Origin: Pseudomonas sp. GL-B-19
GTDB lineage: Bacteria > Pseudomonadota > Gammaproteobacteria > Pseudomonadales > Pseudomonadaceae
Assembly: GCF_019956415.1 (NCBI RefSeq)
Contig: NZ_JAHBDK010000013.1
Coordinates: 62,001-126,000 of the forward strand
Direction: 5' to 3'
Length of the DNA: 64,000 bases
Both the position numbers and the translations under genes were made by a program. A model generated the notes under the pieces. That model was not told the origin of the DNA. It was given only the letters and a program-made list of their open reading frames with translations, and ran no database searches. Below, one piece after another: positions 36,417 through 47,545 of this stretch. Position 1 is the stretch's first letter. Each line of letters starts with the position of its first letter.

Positions 36417-37982
36417 ATGCGTAACAACCAGCCCATAACCCAACGCGAACGAACCTTCCCGGCTCAGCAACGGTTGATTTCCACCACCGATGCCAAGGGC
36501 GTGATCACCTACTGCAACGACGCGTTCGTCGAGATCAGCGGGTTTTCTCGTGAGGAGCTGATCCGTGCACCGCACAACCTGGTCCGCCACCCCGATGTTC
36601 CTGCGGCGGTGTTCGCGCACATGTGGGGCATGCTGAAACAAGGCTTGCCATGGATGGGCATCGTCAAGAATCGCTGCAAGAACGGTGATCACTATTGGGT
36701 GAACGCTTACGTGACACCGGTTTTCGATGGCAACCAGGTGACCGGTTACGAGTCGGTGCGGATCAAACCCACCGCCGAACAGATCCAGCGTGCCGAAGCA
36801 CTCTACCAACGCATCAACCAGGGCAAGTCCGCCATTCCATCGACTGATAAATGGCTGCCGGTGCTTCAGGATTGGCTACCGTTCATTCTGGTCAGCCAGG
36901 TGAGCTTCATGATCGGTGCCTCGCTGTCGTCCCAATGGGGCTTTGCCCTGGCCGCTGGCCTGTCGGTGCCGTTGGGCCTGATAGGCTTGAGCTGGCAACA
37001 GCGTGGGCTCAAGCGTCTGCTGCGCCTGGCCGAACAGACCACGTCCGACCCGCTGATCGCGCAGATGTACACCGACAGCCGTGGCGCTCAGGCGCAACTG
37101 GAAATGTCGATCCTCAGCCAGGAAGCCCGCCTGAAAACCTGCCTGACCCGTCTGCAGGACACCGCCGAGCACCTGACCGAGCAAGCGAAGCAATCCGACG
37201 CCCTGGCGCACAACAGCTCCAGCGGCCTGGAACGTCAGCGCGTCGAAACCGAACAAGTGGCCACCGCCGTCAACCAGATGGCCGCTACCACTCAGGAAGT
37301 CGCCAGCCACGTACAGCGCACCGCCGACGCCACCCAGGAAGCCAATCGTCTGACCGGTCGCGGCCGCGACATCGCAGGGGAAACCCGCGAAGCCATTCAG
37401 CGCCTGTCGGTGGTGGTGGGTGAAACCGGCCTGACCGTGACCCAACTGGCCAAGGACAGCGACGAAATCGGCGGCGTGGTCGATGTGATCAAAGGCATCG
37501 CCGACCAGACCAACCTGCTGGCCTTGAACGCCGCCATCGAAGCAGCCCGCGCTGGCGAGATGGGCCGTGGTTTTGCGGTGGTCGCGGACGAAGTTCGCCA
37601 ACTGGCGCAACGCACCAGCGAATCCACCGGGCAGATCCACGCCCTGATCGCCAAGTTGCAGCAAACGGCGAGTACGGCGGTGCAAACCATGGAAGCCGGG
37701 CATCGTCAGGCCGAAGAAGGCGTGGCGCGAGTGCTGGAAGCGGATCAGGCATTGGTGGGGATCAGCGAAGCGGTGGCCAACATCACCGACATGACCACTC
37801 AGATCGCGGCGGCGACTGAAGAGCAAAGTGCGGTGGCCGAGGAAATCAGCCGCAACATCAGCAACATTTCGCACTTGGCGGATCAGACGTCAGAACAGGC
37901 TCAACACTCGGCATTGTTGAGTGAAGAGCTGACGAAAACTGCGAATACCCAGTATTCGTTGGTGGAGCGGTTTAACCGCTGA
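36417..37982 (+). CDS. aer: Aerotaxis receptor Aer (PAS-containing methyl-accepting protein)
   Basis: A 521-residue protein, the usual length for Pseudomonas Aer, beginning [11 protein letters not shown]; the upstream 54 codons lack a family match. The PAS domain at ~15-120 ([38 protein letters not shown]) binds FAD in known Aer. Two close membrane helices lie at ~158-200. The signalling domain contains the conserved hairpin tip [20 protein letters not shown]. It senses redox/oxygen via FAD and signals to CheA. It is followed by a clear terminator. Its position beside the cbb3 oxidase region fits an oxygen-response neighbourhood. Confidence 0.92.
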   Translation: MRNNQPITQRERTFPAQQRLISTTDAKGVITYCNDAFVEISGFSREELIRAPHNLVRHPDVPAAVFAHMWGMLKQGLPWMGIVKNRCKNGDHYWVNAYVTPVFDGNQVTGYESVRIKPTAEQIQRAEALYQRINQGKSAIPSTDKWLPVLQDWLPFILVSQVSFMIGASLSSQWGFALAAGLSVPLGLIGLSWQQRGLKRLLRLAEQTTSDPLIAQMYTDSRGAQAQLEMSILSQEARLKTCLTRLQDTAEHLTEQAKQSDALAHNSSSGLERQRVETEQVATAVNQMAATTQEVASHVQRTADATQEANRLTGRGRDIAGETREAIQRLSVVVGETGLTVTQLAKDSDEIGGVVDVIKGIADQTNLLALNAAIEAARAGEMGRGFAVVADEVRQLAQRTSESTGQIHALIAKLQQTASTAVQTMEAGHRQAEEGVARVLEADQALVGISEAVANITDMTTQIAAATEEQSAVAEEISRNISNISHLADQTSEQAQHSALLSEELTKTANTQYSLVERFNR

Positions 37983-38000
37983 TTGCTATAGGTAAAACGA

Positions 38001-38034
38001 AAACCCGGACGGTGAAAAACCTCCGGGTTTTTTT
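38001..38034 (+). terminator. Rho-independent terminator after aer
   Basis: AAACCCGGA ... TCCGGGTTT arms with a 12-base loop and a run of T, 18 bases after the aer stop. Confidence 0.85.
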
Positions 38035-38194
38035 ATGGCTGAAATACCTGAGTTTGCTGGCGACTCGCTGAAGGACAGAACGGACCTGTCAGATATGACA
38101 GTAGACGGTTCCTGTATCGAAGGAGGATATCTATCGATCACCGACACACCGTCGGTCTTTGATTAATACCCATATAGCAGAGAAGGATTTCGCA

Positions 38195-38662
38195 ATGAGC
38201 ACCAAAGATATATTCATTCCGAAAGCGAACAGTATTCAGGCACCAGGAAACGATTTTCACTGGAACTTCGGGGATGACCCAAAACAGGCCGAGCACACCA
38301 CTTTTTACCGAAGCCTGTTCGAGCCTACCGGCGAAGAAAGCTGGGTCTTCGACGGTTCGACTGGCTCGGGCGATGAAGAGAACCTCTACAGTTTTCTGTT
38401 GATGGTGCCTTACATCGACGACAACGTGCTAGAAAACACTTACAAGCTGAGAGACGGTCAAAAGCTGCATGTTTCCCATACCTACTCTATTCCAGCTCCT
38501 CCCGGATTCACCGGTTTCAGAGTTGTCGATGCCGATGATGCGGAACTGACGATCCACCTCGACCCGATTAAGGGAACTGTTCAAGGCGATTTCAACGCAG
38601 TATTTAAAACCCATCGCATGAATCCGAACGGCACATTCCAATTGAAAAGAGACGACCAGTAA
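38195..38662 (+). CDS. Hypothetical protein, 155 residues
   Basis: Start ATG 38195 (MSTKDIFIPKANSIQAPG) with AGAAGGA upstream; an in-frame ATT/ATG extension to 38159 has no ribosome-binding site. Acidic, no signal peptide or membrane segment, beta-rich and aromatic (FHWNFGDDP, ESWVFDGSTGSGDEENLYSF). The C-terminal part has alternating hydrophobic strands (FRVVDADDAELTIHL, GTVQGDFNAVFKTH), suggesting a small beta-sandwich. It stands alone between aer and a REPIN. I do not recognise a family. Codon use looks native and the ribosome-binding site is good, so it is probably real. Confidence 0.65.
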   Translation: MSTKDIFIPKANSIQAPGNDFHWNFGDDPKQAEHTTFYRSLFEPTGEESWVFDGSTGSGDEENLYSFLLMVPYIDDNVLENTYKLRDGQKLHVSHTYSIPAPPGFTGFRVVDADDAELTIHLDPIKGTVQGDFNAVFKTHRMNPNGTFQLKRDDQ

Positions 38663-38705
38663 ATCCGGTTGACCAGAGGCAGTGTGCACTGTCAGTCAGA
38701 TCGCT

Positions 38706-38772
38706 ATCGCGAGCAGGCTCGCTCCCACAGGGGTTACACATTCCACTGTAGGAGCGGGCTTGCCCGCGAAGA
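38706..38772. repeat. REPIN (GCGAGCAGGCTCGCTCCCAC type)
   Basis: Two inverted REP arms, TATCGCGAGCAGGCTCGCTC and GGAGCGGGCTTGCCCGCGAA, around a short loop. They stand between the hypothetical gene and the convergent hydrolase gene and may also act as a transcription end. Confidence 0.8.
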
Positions 38773-38795
38773 GGCCATGACTGGCACCGCAGATA

Positions 38796-39473
38796 TCACT
38801 GAAGGAATAAGGCAACCTTCCGCGCCGCAGCCGCCAAATGCTGCTCATGCGTAAACCCCGAAACCTTCAACGGCTTCAAGTCATGATCCCCCGCCGCCAA
38901 CCAGAACACCTCGATCCCCGGTGCCAACGTGTAAGCCTCCACCGCCTCACGGTTTCCTAGCGCATCGCGCTCACCCTGCACAATCAACGTCCGCGTCTTC
39001 AACCCGGCCAAATGCTCAACCCGCGGCTTCTCCGGCTTGCCCACCGCATAAAACGGATACCCCAGGCACACCAGCGCATCCGCCCCCAGTTCATCTGCGA
39101 GCAAACTCGCCATACGCCCGCCCATGGACTTGCCGCCGATGGCCAGAGGCCCAGTGACATGGCGTCGCACCTGGGCATACACCTCACGCCAGCATTCCAG
39201 CAGTTTCGGGGCTGGATTGGGGGGGCGTTTACCCCCATCAATGCGCCGTTGCGCCATGTATGGAAACTCGAAGCGCACCACGTCGATGCCTTGATCGGCA
39301 AGGCGTGCAGCCATGTCGTTCATCCAGCCACTGTCCATCGGCGCGCCGGCACCGTGGGCGAGGATCAGTGTCGCCGATGCCGGCGAAACAGCTGCATTCC
39401 ACAACCATCCGTGATCCCGCACGCACCGCGCCCATTGATCCCCGTCAATACTGGCCATGTGCTGTTTGTCCAT
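38796..39473 (-). CDS. Alpha/beta-family hydrolase (KANL3/Tex30-like)
   Basis: A 225-residue protein with [16 protein letters not shown] (oxyanion region), nucleophile elbow [10 protein letters not shown], and GDHDLKPL with the catalytic His. This matches the small COG3571-type predicted hydrolases of unknown substrate. Start ATG 39473 with GAGG upstream. No signal peptide. Its first codons overlap the Anr box that serves the divergent cco operon, so both genes may share oxygen-dependent control. In many pseudomonads a similar gene lies near cco; functional linkage is not established. Confidence 0.75.
   Translation of the reverse strand: MDKQHMASIDGDQWARCVRDHGWLWNAAVSPASATLILAHGAGAPMDSGWMNDMAARLADQGIDVVRFEFPYMAQRRIDGGKRPPNPAPKLLECWREVYAQVRRHVTGPLAIGGKSMGGRMASLLADELGADALVCLGYPFYAVGKPEKPRVEHLAGLKTRTLIVQGERDALGNREAVEAYTLAPGIEVFWLAAGDHDLKPLKVSGFTHEQHLAAAARKVALFLQ
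39435..39448 (+). promoter_or_regulatory. Anr/FNR box upstream of the first cco operon
   Basis: TTGAT-CCCC-GTCAA, a full match to the Anr/FNR consensus TTGAY-N4-RTCAA. It is 137 bases before the ccoN start and lies inside the 5' coding part of the divergent hydrolase gene. This fits the known Anr dependence of the cbb3-2 oxidase in Pseudomonas aeruginosa. Confidence 0.8.
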
Positions 39474-39584
39474 GCTTGCCTCGCTTTTAGTCTGCCTATA
39501 ACTCCAGGCGAAGGGAGCGTCTGCCTTGCGCGGCTTACTCGCGAAGACGGGCCTTCACTTCGGCTGAACCGTGGATGGGGAACC

Positions 39585-41009
<1,425 letters not shown>

Positions 41010-41019
41010 GGAGTCCGCC

Positions 41020-41628
41020 ATGAAACACGAAACAATCGAGAAAAACGTCGGCCTGTTGTTGCTGTTGATGGTGCTGGCCGTGAGCATCGGCGGTCTGACC
41101 CAGATCGTCCCGCTGTTCTTTCAGGACGTGACCAATAAACCGGTGGAAGGCATGAAGCCCTACACCGCGCTGCAACTGGAAGGTCGCGACATTTACATCC
41201 GCGAAGGTTGCGTCGGTTGCCACTCGCAAATGATTCGCCCATTCCGTGCCGAGACTGAACGCTACGGCCACTACTCGGTCGCCGGTGAAAGCGTCTGGGA
41301 TCACCCGTTCCTGTGGGGTTCCAAGCGCACCGGGCCGGACCTGGCGCGAGTCGGCGGTCGCTACTCGGAAGACTGGCATCGCGCGCACTTGTACAACCCG
41401 CGCAACGTGGTGCCGGAATCGAAAATGCCTGCCTATCCATGGCTGGTGGCCAATCAACTCGACAGTAGCCACACCGAAACCAAGATCCGCGCCATGCGCA
41501 CCCTCGGCGTGCCGTACACCGAGGACGACATCGCTGGCGCAGTCGCCTCGCTCAAGGGCAAGACCGAAATGGACGCTTTGGTTGCCTACCTGCAAGTGCT
41601 CGGCACTGCCATCAAGAGCAAGAGGTGA
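41020..41628 (+). CDS. ccoO: cbb3 oxidase subunit II, monoheme cytochrome c
   Basis: 202 residues. An N-terminal membrane anchor ([16 protein letters not shown]), then a periplasmic cytochrome c domain with heme motif [12 protein letters not shown] and an axial Met ([10 protein letters not shown]). It passes electrons from CcoP to CcoN. It begins 10 bases after ccoN, with GAGGAG just upstream. Highly similar to the copy at 44719. Confidence 0.95.
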   Translation: MKHETIEKNVGLLLLLMVLAVSIGGLTQIVPLFFQDVTNKPVEGMKPYTALQLEGRDIYIREGCVGCHSQMIRPFRAETERYGHYSVAGESVWDHPFLWGSKRTGPDLARVGGRYSEDWHRAHLYNPRNVVPESKMPAYPWLVANQLDSSHTETKIRAMRTLGVPYTEDDIAGAVASLKGKTEMDALVAYLQVLGTAIKSKR

Positions 41629-41631
41629 AGC

Positions 41632-41844
41632 ATGCCCATGTCTTTTATAGCGAGCGAAATGAGCAGTGGAATGATCCGAGGCTTAGGCACGGTCGTGGTG
41701 TTTGTGGCCTTCGTCGGCCTGACGCTGTGGGTGTTCAACAACAAGCGCACTGCGGAATTTGCCGAAGCACGTTTGCTGCCGTTCGCCGATGAGCCACAAC
41801 CCGACACCACCCAAGAACCAGAAACAAGGAGTACCCGGCCATGA
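41632..41844 (+). CDS. ccoQ: cbb3 oxidase small subunit CcoQ
   Basis: 70 residues from ATG 41632 (or 68 from ATG 41638). One membrane helix ([19 protein letters not shown]), then a charged tail ([20 protein letters not shown]), which is the CcoQ pattern. It stabilises the oxidase complex. Its stop overlaps the ccoP start. The first 13 residues are absent from the second copy, so translation may begin at a later Met (MIRGLG). Confidence 0.9.
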   Translation: MPMSFIASEMSSGMIRGLGTVVVFVAFVGLTLWVFNNKRTAEFAEARLLPFADEPQPDTTQEPETRSTRP

Positions 41845-42794
41845 CCACCTTCTGGAGTACGTGGATCTGCGTACTGACCATCGGCAGCCTGATCGGCCTG
41901 ACCTGGCTGCTGATCGCCACCCGCAAGGGCGAAACCAAGGGCAGCGTCGACCAGACCATGGGCCACAGCTTCGACGGCATCGAGGAATACGACAACCCGT
42001 TGCCGCGGTGGTGGTTCATGCTGTTTGTCGGCACGCTGGTGTTTGGCGTGGGTTACCTGATCCTTTATCCGGGCCTGGGCAACTGGAAAGGCATTTTGCC
42101 GGGCTATGAAAACGGCTGGACCGGCGTGCATGAGTGGGAAAAGGAAATGGATATGGCCGACTTCAAGTTCGGTCCGATCTTCGCCAAATTCGCCGCCATG
42201 CCGGTAGAAGAAGTGGCCAAGGACCCGCAAGCGCTGAAAATGGGCGGCCGCCTGTTTGCGTCCAACTGCTCGGTCTGCCACGGCTCGGATGCCAAGGGCG
42301 CGTTTGGCTTCCCGAACCTGGCGGACAGCGATTGGCGCTGGGGCGGCGACGCCCAAATGATCAAAACCACGATCATGGGCGGTCGCATGGCGGCGATGCC
42401 GGCCTGGGGTGAAATCCTCGGAGAGGCCGGCGTGAAAAATGTCGCGGCGTACGTACGCCATGACTTGGCTGGCCTGCCGTTGCCTGCCGACAGCGGCGCC
42501 GACCTGCAAGCCGGACAGCAACTGTTCAGCACCACCTGCGTCGCCTGTCATGGGGCAAACGGCCAGGGGACTGAAGCCATGGGCGCGCCGAATCTGACGC
42601 ACCCGTCCGGCTTTATTTACGGTACGAGCCTGGCGCAATTGCAGCAGACCATTCGCCATGGTCGCCAGGGCCATATGCCGGCGCAGAACGAATTGCTCGG
42701 CAACGACAAAGTGCAACTGCTGGCCGCTTACGTGTACAGCCTGTCCCACGGTGCCGGCACCGAGCGTTTGCAGGCTGAAGGCAAAACCGAATAA
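41841..42794 (+). CDS. ccoP: cbb3 oxidase subunit III, diheme cytochrome c
   Basis: 317 residues. N-terminal helices ([40 protein letters not shown]) and two heme-c motifs, CSVCHGSD and CVACHGAN. It accepts electrons from soluble cytochromes and passes them to CcoO. It overlaps ccoQ by 4 bases. The segment before [13 protein letters not shown] is 10 residues shorter than in the second copy, the main difference between the paralogs. Confidence 0.95.
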   Translation: MTTFWSTWICVLTIGSLIGLTWLLIATRKGETKGSVDQTMGHSFDGIEEYDNPLPRWWFMLFVGTLVFGVGYLILYPGLGNWKGILPGYENGWTGVHEWEKEMDMADFKFGPIFAKFAAMPVEEVAKDPQALKMGGRLFASNCSVCHGSDAKGAFGFPNLADSDWRWGGDAQMIKTTIMGGRMAAMPAWGEILGEAGVKNVAAYVRHDLAGLPLPADSGADLQAGQQLFSTTCVACHGANGQGTEAMGAPNLTHPSGFIYGTSLAQLQQTIRHGRQGHMPAQNELLGNDKVQLLAAYVYSLSHGAGTERLQAEGKTE

Positions 42795-43276
42795 TTCTCG
42801 ACCGCTCTGCTGCCGCATTCTCCCGGATGCGGCAGTTCCCTGCTCCTTTGCGACTCATTGTCGCACCCTCCCCTTGCTCTTTCTTTCGGTTCACCAGATT
42901 CGGGTCTAAGCTTCCTCCGTGCGGACTGGCATGAGCCGGTTCCGGGTCGTTTTTAGCCGATGTGTTCGACGATTCTGTTCGATGACAACCCGCAAAGGCT
43001 GGTAGATACCGGCTGTCGCGCCAATTGCCGTCGGTCACTCGATCGTTGCGTTTGAACACGTCCCGTTACAACTGACCGGACCCCCTTACCATTTTCGTCC
43101 GCGGCGACATTTTTCCCTTGGGCGATTTTGTCCCTACGCGGCGCATGGAAAGGCCGCAGAATCAGCTTTAGAAAGCCTTGACCGGGGTCATGGCGCGTTG
43201 CAATGACCCCCTGCTTTCTCCATACTTGCGGCCGATTTTTACTCCTAATAAAACACCCAAACCGTGGAACCTTAGA
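42795..43276. other. Intergenic region between the two cco operons
   Basis: About 480 bases with no convincing gene. A stem-loop CTGCCGCAT-N8-ATGCGGCAG (42810-42835) follows the first operon and probably ends it, though the T run is poor. An Anr-like site lies at 43178-43191. The rest holds the promoter of the second operon. Confidence 0.6.
43178..43191 (+). promoter_or_regulatory. Near-consensus Anr/FNR box before the second cco operon
   Basis: TTGAC-CGGG-GTCAT, one mismatch (last base) from TTGAY-N4-RTCAA, 85 bases before the ccoN start. In P. aeruginosa the corresponding cco1 operon is expressed broadly with weaker Anr dependence, so a weaker site is plausible. Confidence 0.45.
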
Positions 43277-44719
43277 ATGAGCACAGCAATCAGTCCGACT
43301 GCTTATAACTATAAGGTAGTCCGCCAGTTCGCCATCATGACGGTGGTCTGGGGGATCCTTGGCATGGGGCTCGGTGTCTTCATCGCCTCACAGCTTGTAT
43401 GGCCGGAATTGAACTTCGGTCTGCCGTGGACGACTTTTGGACGCTTACGCCCGTTGCACACCAACCTGGTGATTTTCGCCTTCGGTGGTTGTGCACTGTT
43501 TGCCACTTCTTATTACGTCGTGCAGCGAACCTGCCAAACGCGACTGATTTCCGACAGCCTCGCGGCCTTCCACTTCTGGGGATGGCAAGCGGTGATCGTC
43601 GGTGCCGGCATTACTTTGCCGCTGGGCTACACCACCAGCAAGGAATACGCGGAGCTGGAATGGCCTCTGGCTATTTTGCTGGCCGTTGTCTGGATCGTTT
43701 ACGCACTGGTGTTCTTTGGCACCATCGTCAAGCGCAAGACCAAGCACATCTATGTCGGTAACTGGTTCTACGGCGCCTTCATCGTCGTGACTGCGATGCT
43801 GCACATCGTCAACCACATGTCGCTGCCGGTCAGCCTGTTCAAGTCCTACTCGGCTTACGCCGGTGCGACTGACGCGATGATCCAGTGGTGGTACGGCCAC
43901 AACGCGGTCGGTTTCTTCCTGACCACCGGCTTCCTGGGGATGATGTACTACTTCGTTCCGAAGCAGGCCGAGCGTCCGATCTACTCCTATCGCCTGTCTA
44001 TCGTGCACTTCTGGGCGCTGATCACCCTGTACATCTGGGCCGGTCCGCACCACCTGCACTACACCGCTCTGCCGGACTGGGCTCAGTCGCTGGGCATGGC
44101 AATGTCGATCATTCTGCTGGCACCAAGCTGGGGCGGCATGATCAACGGCATGATGACCCTCTCGGGCGCCTGGCATAAGCTGCGCACCGACCCGATCCTG
44201 CGCTTCCTGGTCGTGTCGCTGGCGTTCTACGGCATGTCGACCTTCGAAGGCCCGATGATGGCCATCAAGACCGTCAACGCGCTGTCTCACTACACCGACT
44301 GGACCATCGGCCACGTACACGCCGGCGCCTTGGGCTGGGTAGCGATGATCTCGATCGGCGCGGTTTACCACATGATCCCGAAACTGTTCGGTCGCCCGCA
44401 GATGTACAGCGTCGGCCTGATCAACGCGCACTTCTGGCTCGCGACCATCGGCACCGTTCTGTACATCGCTTCGATGTGGGTCAACGGCATCACCCAGGGT
44501 CTGATGTGGCGTGCAATCAACGATGACGGCACCCTCACCTACTCGTTCGTCGAAGCGCTGCAAGCCAGCCACCCTGGCTTCATCGTTCGCGCCCTGGGCG
44601 GTGCGTTCTTTGCCAGCGGCATGCTGTTCATGGCCTACAACGTATGGCGTACCGTACGCGCCTCGAACCCGGCAGAAGCCAAAGCCGCCGAACAGATCGC
44701 TGTAGTTGGAGCTCACTGA
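43277..44719 (+). CDS. ccoN: cbb3-type cytochrome c oxidase subunit I (second operon, Cbb3-1 position)
   Basis: 480 residues, nearly the same protein as at 39585, with all metal-ligand motifs ([46 protein letters not shown]). Start ATG 43277 ([17 protein letters not shown]). Its stop overlaps the ccoO ATG (TGATG). In P. aeruginosa this second-placed operon is cco1, used also at higher oxygen. Two full copies side by side indicate an old tandem duplication kept across the genus. Confidence 0.95.
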   Translation: MSTAISPTAYNYKVVRQFAIMTVVWGILGMGLGVFIASQLVWPELNFGLPWTTFGRLRPLHTNLVIFAFGGCALFATSYYVVQRTCQTRLISDSLAAFHFWGWQAVIVGAGITLPLGYTTSKEYAELEWPLAILLAVVWIVYALVFFGTIVKRKTKHIYVGNWFYGAFIVVTAMLHIVNHMSLPVSLFKSYSAYAGATDAMIQWWYGHNAVGFFLTTGFLGMMYYFVPKQAERPIYSYRLSIVHFWALITLYIWAGPHHLHYTALPDWAQSLGMAMSIILLAPSWGGMINGMMTLSGAWHKLRTDPILRFLVVSLAFYGMSTFEGPMMAIKTVNALSHYTDWTIGHVHAGALGWVAMISIGAVYHMIPKLFGRPQMYSVGLINAHFWLATIGTVLYIASMWVNGITQGLMWRAINDDGTLTYSFVEALQASHPGFIVRALGGAFFASGMLFMAYNVWRTVRASNPAEAKAAEQIAVVGAH

Positions 44720-45327
44720 TGAAGCATGAAGCAGTCGAGAAGAATATTGGCCTGCTGGCCTTCTTCATGGTTATCGCCGTCAGCATCGGCGGCCTGACCC
44801 AGATCGTTCCGCTGTTTTTCCAGGACGTCACCAACAAGCCGGTCGAAGGCATGAAGCCGCGCCCCGCCCTTGAACTGGAAGGCCGCGATATCTACATCGC
44901 CAACGGCTGTGTCGGCTGCCACTCGCAGATGATCCGCCCGTTCCGTGCTGAAACCGAACGTTACGGCCACTACTCGGTCGCCGGTGAAAGCGTCTGGGAT
45001 CACCCGTTCCTGTGGGGTTCCAAGCGTACCGGTCCGGACCTGGCCCGTGTCGGCGGTCGTTACTCTGATGACTGGCAGCGTGCGCATTTGTACAACCCGC
45101 GTAACGTGGTGCCTGAGTCGGTCATGCCGGCTTACCCGTTCCTCGTGGAAAACAAGCTCGACGGCAAAGACACCGCCAAGAAAATGGAAGTTTTGCGCGC
45201 GCTCGGCGTCCCTTACACCGACGAAGACATCGCCGGTGCCAAGGATGCTGTGAAGGGCAAAACCGAAATGGACGCGCTGGTGGCCTATCTGCAAGGCCTG
45301 GGCACCATCATCAAAAGCAAACGGTGA
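44719..45327 (+). CDS. ccoO: cbb3 oxidase subunit II, monoheme cytochrome c (second operon)
   Basis: 202 residues, start ATG 44719 overlapping the ccoN stop. Membrane anchor [16 protein letters not shown], heme motif [12 protein letters not shown] and axial Met in [10 protein letters not shown]. Function as for the first copy. The in-frame upstream extension is ccoN coding sequence in another frame and is not part of the gene. Confidence 0.95.
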   Translation: MKHEAVEKNIGLLAFFMVIAVSIGGLTQIVPLFFQDVTNKPVEGMKPRPALELEGRDIYIANGCVGCHSQMIRPFRAETERYGHYSVAGESVWDHPFLWGSKRTGPDLARVGGRYSDDWQRAHLYNPRNVVPESVMPAYPFLVENKLDGKDTAKKMEVLRALGVPYTDEDIAGAKDAVKGKTEMDALVAYLQGLGTIIKSKR

Positions 45328-45332
45328 TTTAG

Positions 45333-45518
45333 ATGGATATCGGGATGATTCGTGGCCTGGGCACCGTTGTTGTGATGGTGGCCTTCATCGGTCTGGCGTT
45401 GTGGGTGTTCAGCCCCAAGCGCAAGTCGGAGTTTGAAGACGCGACCTTGCTGCCTTTCGCGGATGATCCCGAAGCCATCAAGCACGTCGAGCAAGCTTCT
45501 AGGAGTAACAAAGAATGA
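45333..45518 (+). CDS. ccoQ: cbb3 oxidase small subunit CcoQ (second operon)
   Basis: 61 residues: [10 protein letters not shown], one membrane helix ([18 protein letters not shown]) and a charged tail [20 protein letters not shown]. It begins 5 bases after ccoO and overlaps ccoP by 4. Shorter at the N-terminus than the first copy. Confidence 0.92.
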   Translation: MDIGMIRGLGTVVVMVAFIGLALWVFSPKRKSEFEDATLLPFADDPEAIKHVEQASRSNKE

Positions 45519-46498
45519 CTACATTCTGGAGTCTGTACGTCACAGTCCTCACTCTCGGCACCATCTTCGCCCTGACCTGGCTGCTGCTGTCCACCCGCAA
45601 GGGTCAGCGCACCGAGCAGACGGAAGATACGGTTGGACACTCCTTCGACGGGATTGAGGAGTACGACAACCCACTGCCAAAATGGTGGTTCATGCTGTTC
45701 GTGGGCACCATCATTTTCGCCTTGGGCTATCTGGTGTTGTACCCGGGCCTGGGCAACTGGAAAGGCTTGCTGCCGGGTTACAGCTACCTCGATACAGAGA
45801 AGCAGACCGCGTTCGCCAACGGCCAGACCGGCTGGACCGGCGTACACGAGTGGGAAAAGGAAATGGCCAAGTCGGACGCCAAGTTCGGCCCGATCTTCGC
45901 CAAGTTCGCTTCCATGCCTATCGAAGAAGTCGCCAAAGACCCGCAAGCCCTGAAGATGGGTGGCCGTCTGTTTGCCTCCAACTGCTCGGTCTGCCACGGT
46001 TCCGACGCCAAGGGCGCTTACGGTTTCCCTAACCTGACTGACGCTGATTGGCGTTGGGGCGGCGAAGCACAAACCATCAAGACCACCATCATGGGCGGCC
46101 GCCACGCGGTCATGCCGGCATGGGCGGACGTGATCGGCGAGCAAGGCGTTTCCGACGTTGCAGCGTTTGTACTGACCAACCTCGATGGCCGCAAACTGCC
46201 GGAAGGCACCAAGGCTGACCCGGTTGCCGGCCAGAAGCTGTTCGCTGCCAACTGCGTGGCCTGCCACGGTCCGGAAGGCAAAGGTACGCCAGCGATGGGC
46301 GCACCGAACCTGACTCACCCGAGCGCGTTCATCTACGGTTCGAGCTTCGCTCAATTGCAGCAGACCATCCGTTACGGCCGTCAGGGCCAGATGCCTGCGC
46401 AAGAACAGCTGCAAGGCAACGACAAGGTTCACCTGCTGGCCGCTTACGTCTACAGCCTCTCTCAAGGTGAGAAAGCACTGGCGACAGACGCTCAGTAA
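45515..46498 (+). CDS. ccoP: cbb3 oxidase subunit III, diheme cytochrome c (second operon)
   Basis: 327 residues with two heme-c motifs, CSVCHGSD and CVACHGPE, and two N-terminal helices. Contains the insertion [17 protein letters not shown] missing in the first copy. Followed by a strong terminator, so the second cco operon ends here and ccoG is transcribed separately. Confidence 0.95.
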   Translation: MTTFWSLYVTVLTLGTIFALTWLLLSTRKGQRTEQTEDTVGHSFDGIEEYDNPLPKWWFMLFVGTIIFALGYLVLYPGLGNWKGLLPGYSYLDTEKQTAFANGQTGWTGVHEWEKEMAKSDAKFGPIFAKFASMPIEEVAKDPQALKMGGRLFASNCSVCHGSDAKGAYGFPNLTDADWRWGGEAQTIKTTIMGGRHAVMPAWADVIGEQGVSDVAAFVLTNLDGRKLPEGTKADPVAGQKLFAANCVACHGPEGKGTPAMGAPNLTHPSAFIYGSSFAQLQQTIRYGRQGQMPAQEQLQGNDKVHLLAAYVYSLSQGEKALATDAQ

Positions 46499-46519
46499 GA
46501 CACACGCTTAAGGCAACAA

Positions 46520-46560
46520 AAAAACGGCCCCGCCAATGATAATTGGCGGGGCCGTTTTGT
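46520..46560 (+). terminator. Strong rho-independent terminator after ccoNOQP
   Basis: AAAACGGCCCCGCCAA-TGATAA-TTGGCGGGGCCGTTTT: 16-base perfect arms, A run before and T-rich after, so it can work in both directions. Confidence 0.95.
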
Positions 46561-46672
46561 TTCAATCGCATTAATACAGCGACCGATGGTAGCGCTCTGC
46601 ATCCCTTCTGAGGTTGCCTGACAACCTGCCGAGTAGTAACGTTTCTACAAAGCATTTTCAGGAGGGACACAC

Positions 46673-46930
46673 ATGATGGCCATCACCACCATTTCCAGCC
46701 GTGAATTCAATCAGGACACAAGTAGTGCCAAAAAAGCCACGCTTCAGGGGCCGGTTATCATCACCGACCGTGGCAGACCTGCCCACGTACTGCTAAGCAT
46801 TGAGGAGTACCAAAAACTGACCGGCATCAACGCAAACATTGTCGACCTGTTGGTGATGCCGGAAGCGGCAGACATCGAGTTCGACACCGAGCGTGCCGTC
46901 ATCAATCATCGACCCGTGGACCTGTCCTGA
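46673..46930 (+). CDS. Phd/YefM-family antitoxin
   Basis: 85 residues beginning MMAITTISSREFNQDTSSAK, with VIITDRGRPAHVLLSIEEY, the standard Phd/YefM DNA-binding N-terminus. The acidic C-terminus (EAADIEFDTERAVINH) is where such antitoxins wrap the toxin. AGGAGGG lies upstream of ATG 46673. The stop overlaps the toxin ATG (TGATG). It neutralises the PIN toxin and represses the pair. Confidence 0.9.
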   Translation: MMAITTISSREFNQDTSSAKKATLQGPVIITDRGRPAHVLLSIEEYQKLTGINANIVDLLVMPEAADIEFDTERAVINHRPVDLS

Positions 46931-47340
46931 TGTTCTTGCTCGACACCAACGTAATATCCGAATTACGCAAACCCCAGGCAGACGCAAACGTCGTCGCCTG
47001 GGCCAAAAGTATCATCGCCCCACGAATGTTTATTTCAGCCATTACCTTGAAGGAACTGGAGACCGGGGTGCTGCGAATGGAGCGGCGCGATCCCGTCCAG
47101 GGAAAGGTATTGCGCACCTGGCTAAAACGACACGTGATACCGGCCTTCGATGCCAGAATCCTGCCGATCGATGCCGCCGTGGCATTGCGCTGTGCCAGCC
47201 TGCATGTTCCGGACCGCGCCAACGAAAGCGATGCCCTGATCGCTGCGACGGCACTCGTTCACGGGCTTACAGTGGTCACCCGTAACACCAGCGACTTTCA
47301 ATCCAGCGGTGTTGCGCTGATCAACCCATGGGACGAATGA
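46930..47340 (+). CDS. vapC: VapC-like PIN-domain toxin
   Basis: 136 residues with the PIN acidic residues in order: LLDTNVISEL (Asp), ITLKELETGV (Glu), ANESDALIAATAL (Asp) and TRNTSDFQ (Asp). It is predicted to be a magnesium-dependent ribonuclease cutting tRNA or rRNA. All active-site positions are present, so it is probably functional. Translationally coupled to the Phd-type antitoxin. The module is inserted between the cco operons and ccoG. Confidence 0.9.
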   Translation: MFLLDTNVISELRKPQADANVVAWAKSIIAPRMFISAITLKELETGVLRMERRDPVQGKVLRTWLKRHVIPAFDARILPIDAAVALRCASLHVPDRANESDALIAATALVHGLTVVTRNTSDFQSSGVALINPWDE

Positions 47341-47380
47341 ACCCGCCGCCCTGCAAAACCGTCCATAATTCACAAGTCAA

Positions 47381-47394
47381 TTGATTCAAGTCAT
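47381..47394 (+). promoter_or_regulatory. Near-consensus Anr/FNR box upstream of ccoG
   Basis: TTGAT-TCAA-GTCAT, one mismatch from TTGAY-N4-RTCAA, about 150 bases before the ccoG start and just after the vapC gene. Confidence 0.5.
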
Positions 47395-47545
47395 TACACC
47401 GTCAGTTGATTTCCACCAACGTGACCAAAGGTCGCACCCTTGTGCCAGAGCTTCAGGCGTATCATTGCGCCACTGCAACACCCCTTTTTGACCGCGGTTG
47501 GCATGTACTGACCGGGGCATTTTTCCACTGCCGTGGGATGCAACG

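Noticed and set aside
42613..43059. Possible 148-codon minus-strand gene in the cco intergenic region
   Set aside because: It overlaps the ccoP 3' end and a stem-loop, has no ribosome-binding site or domain, and an Arg/Ala-rich composition typical of chance frames.
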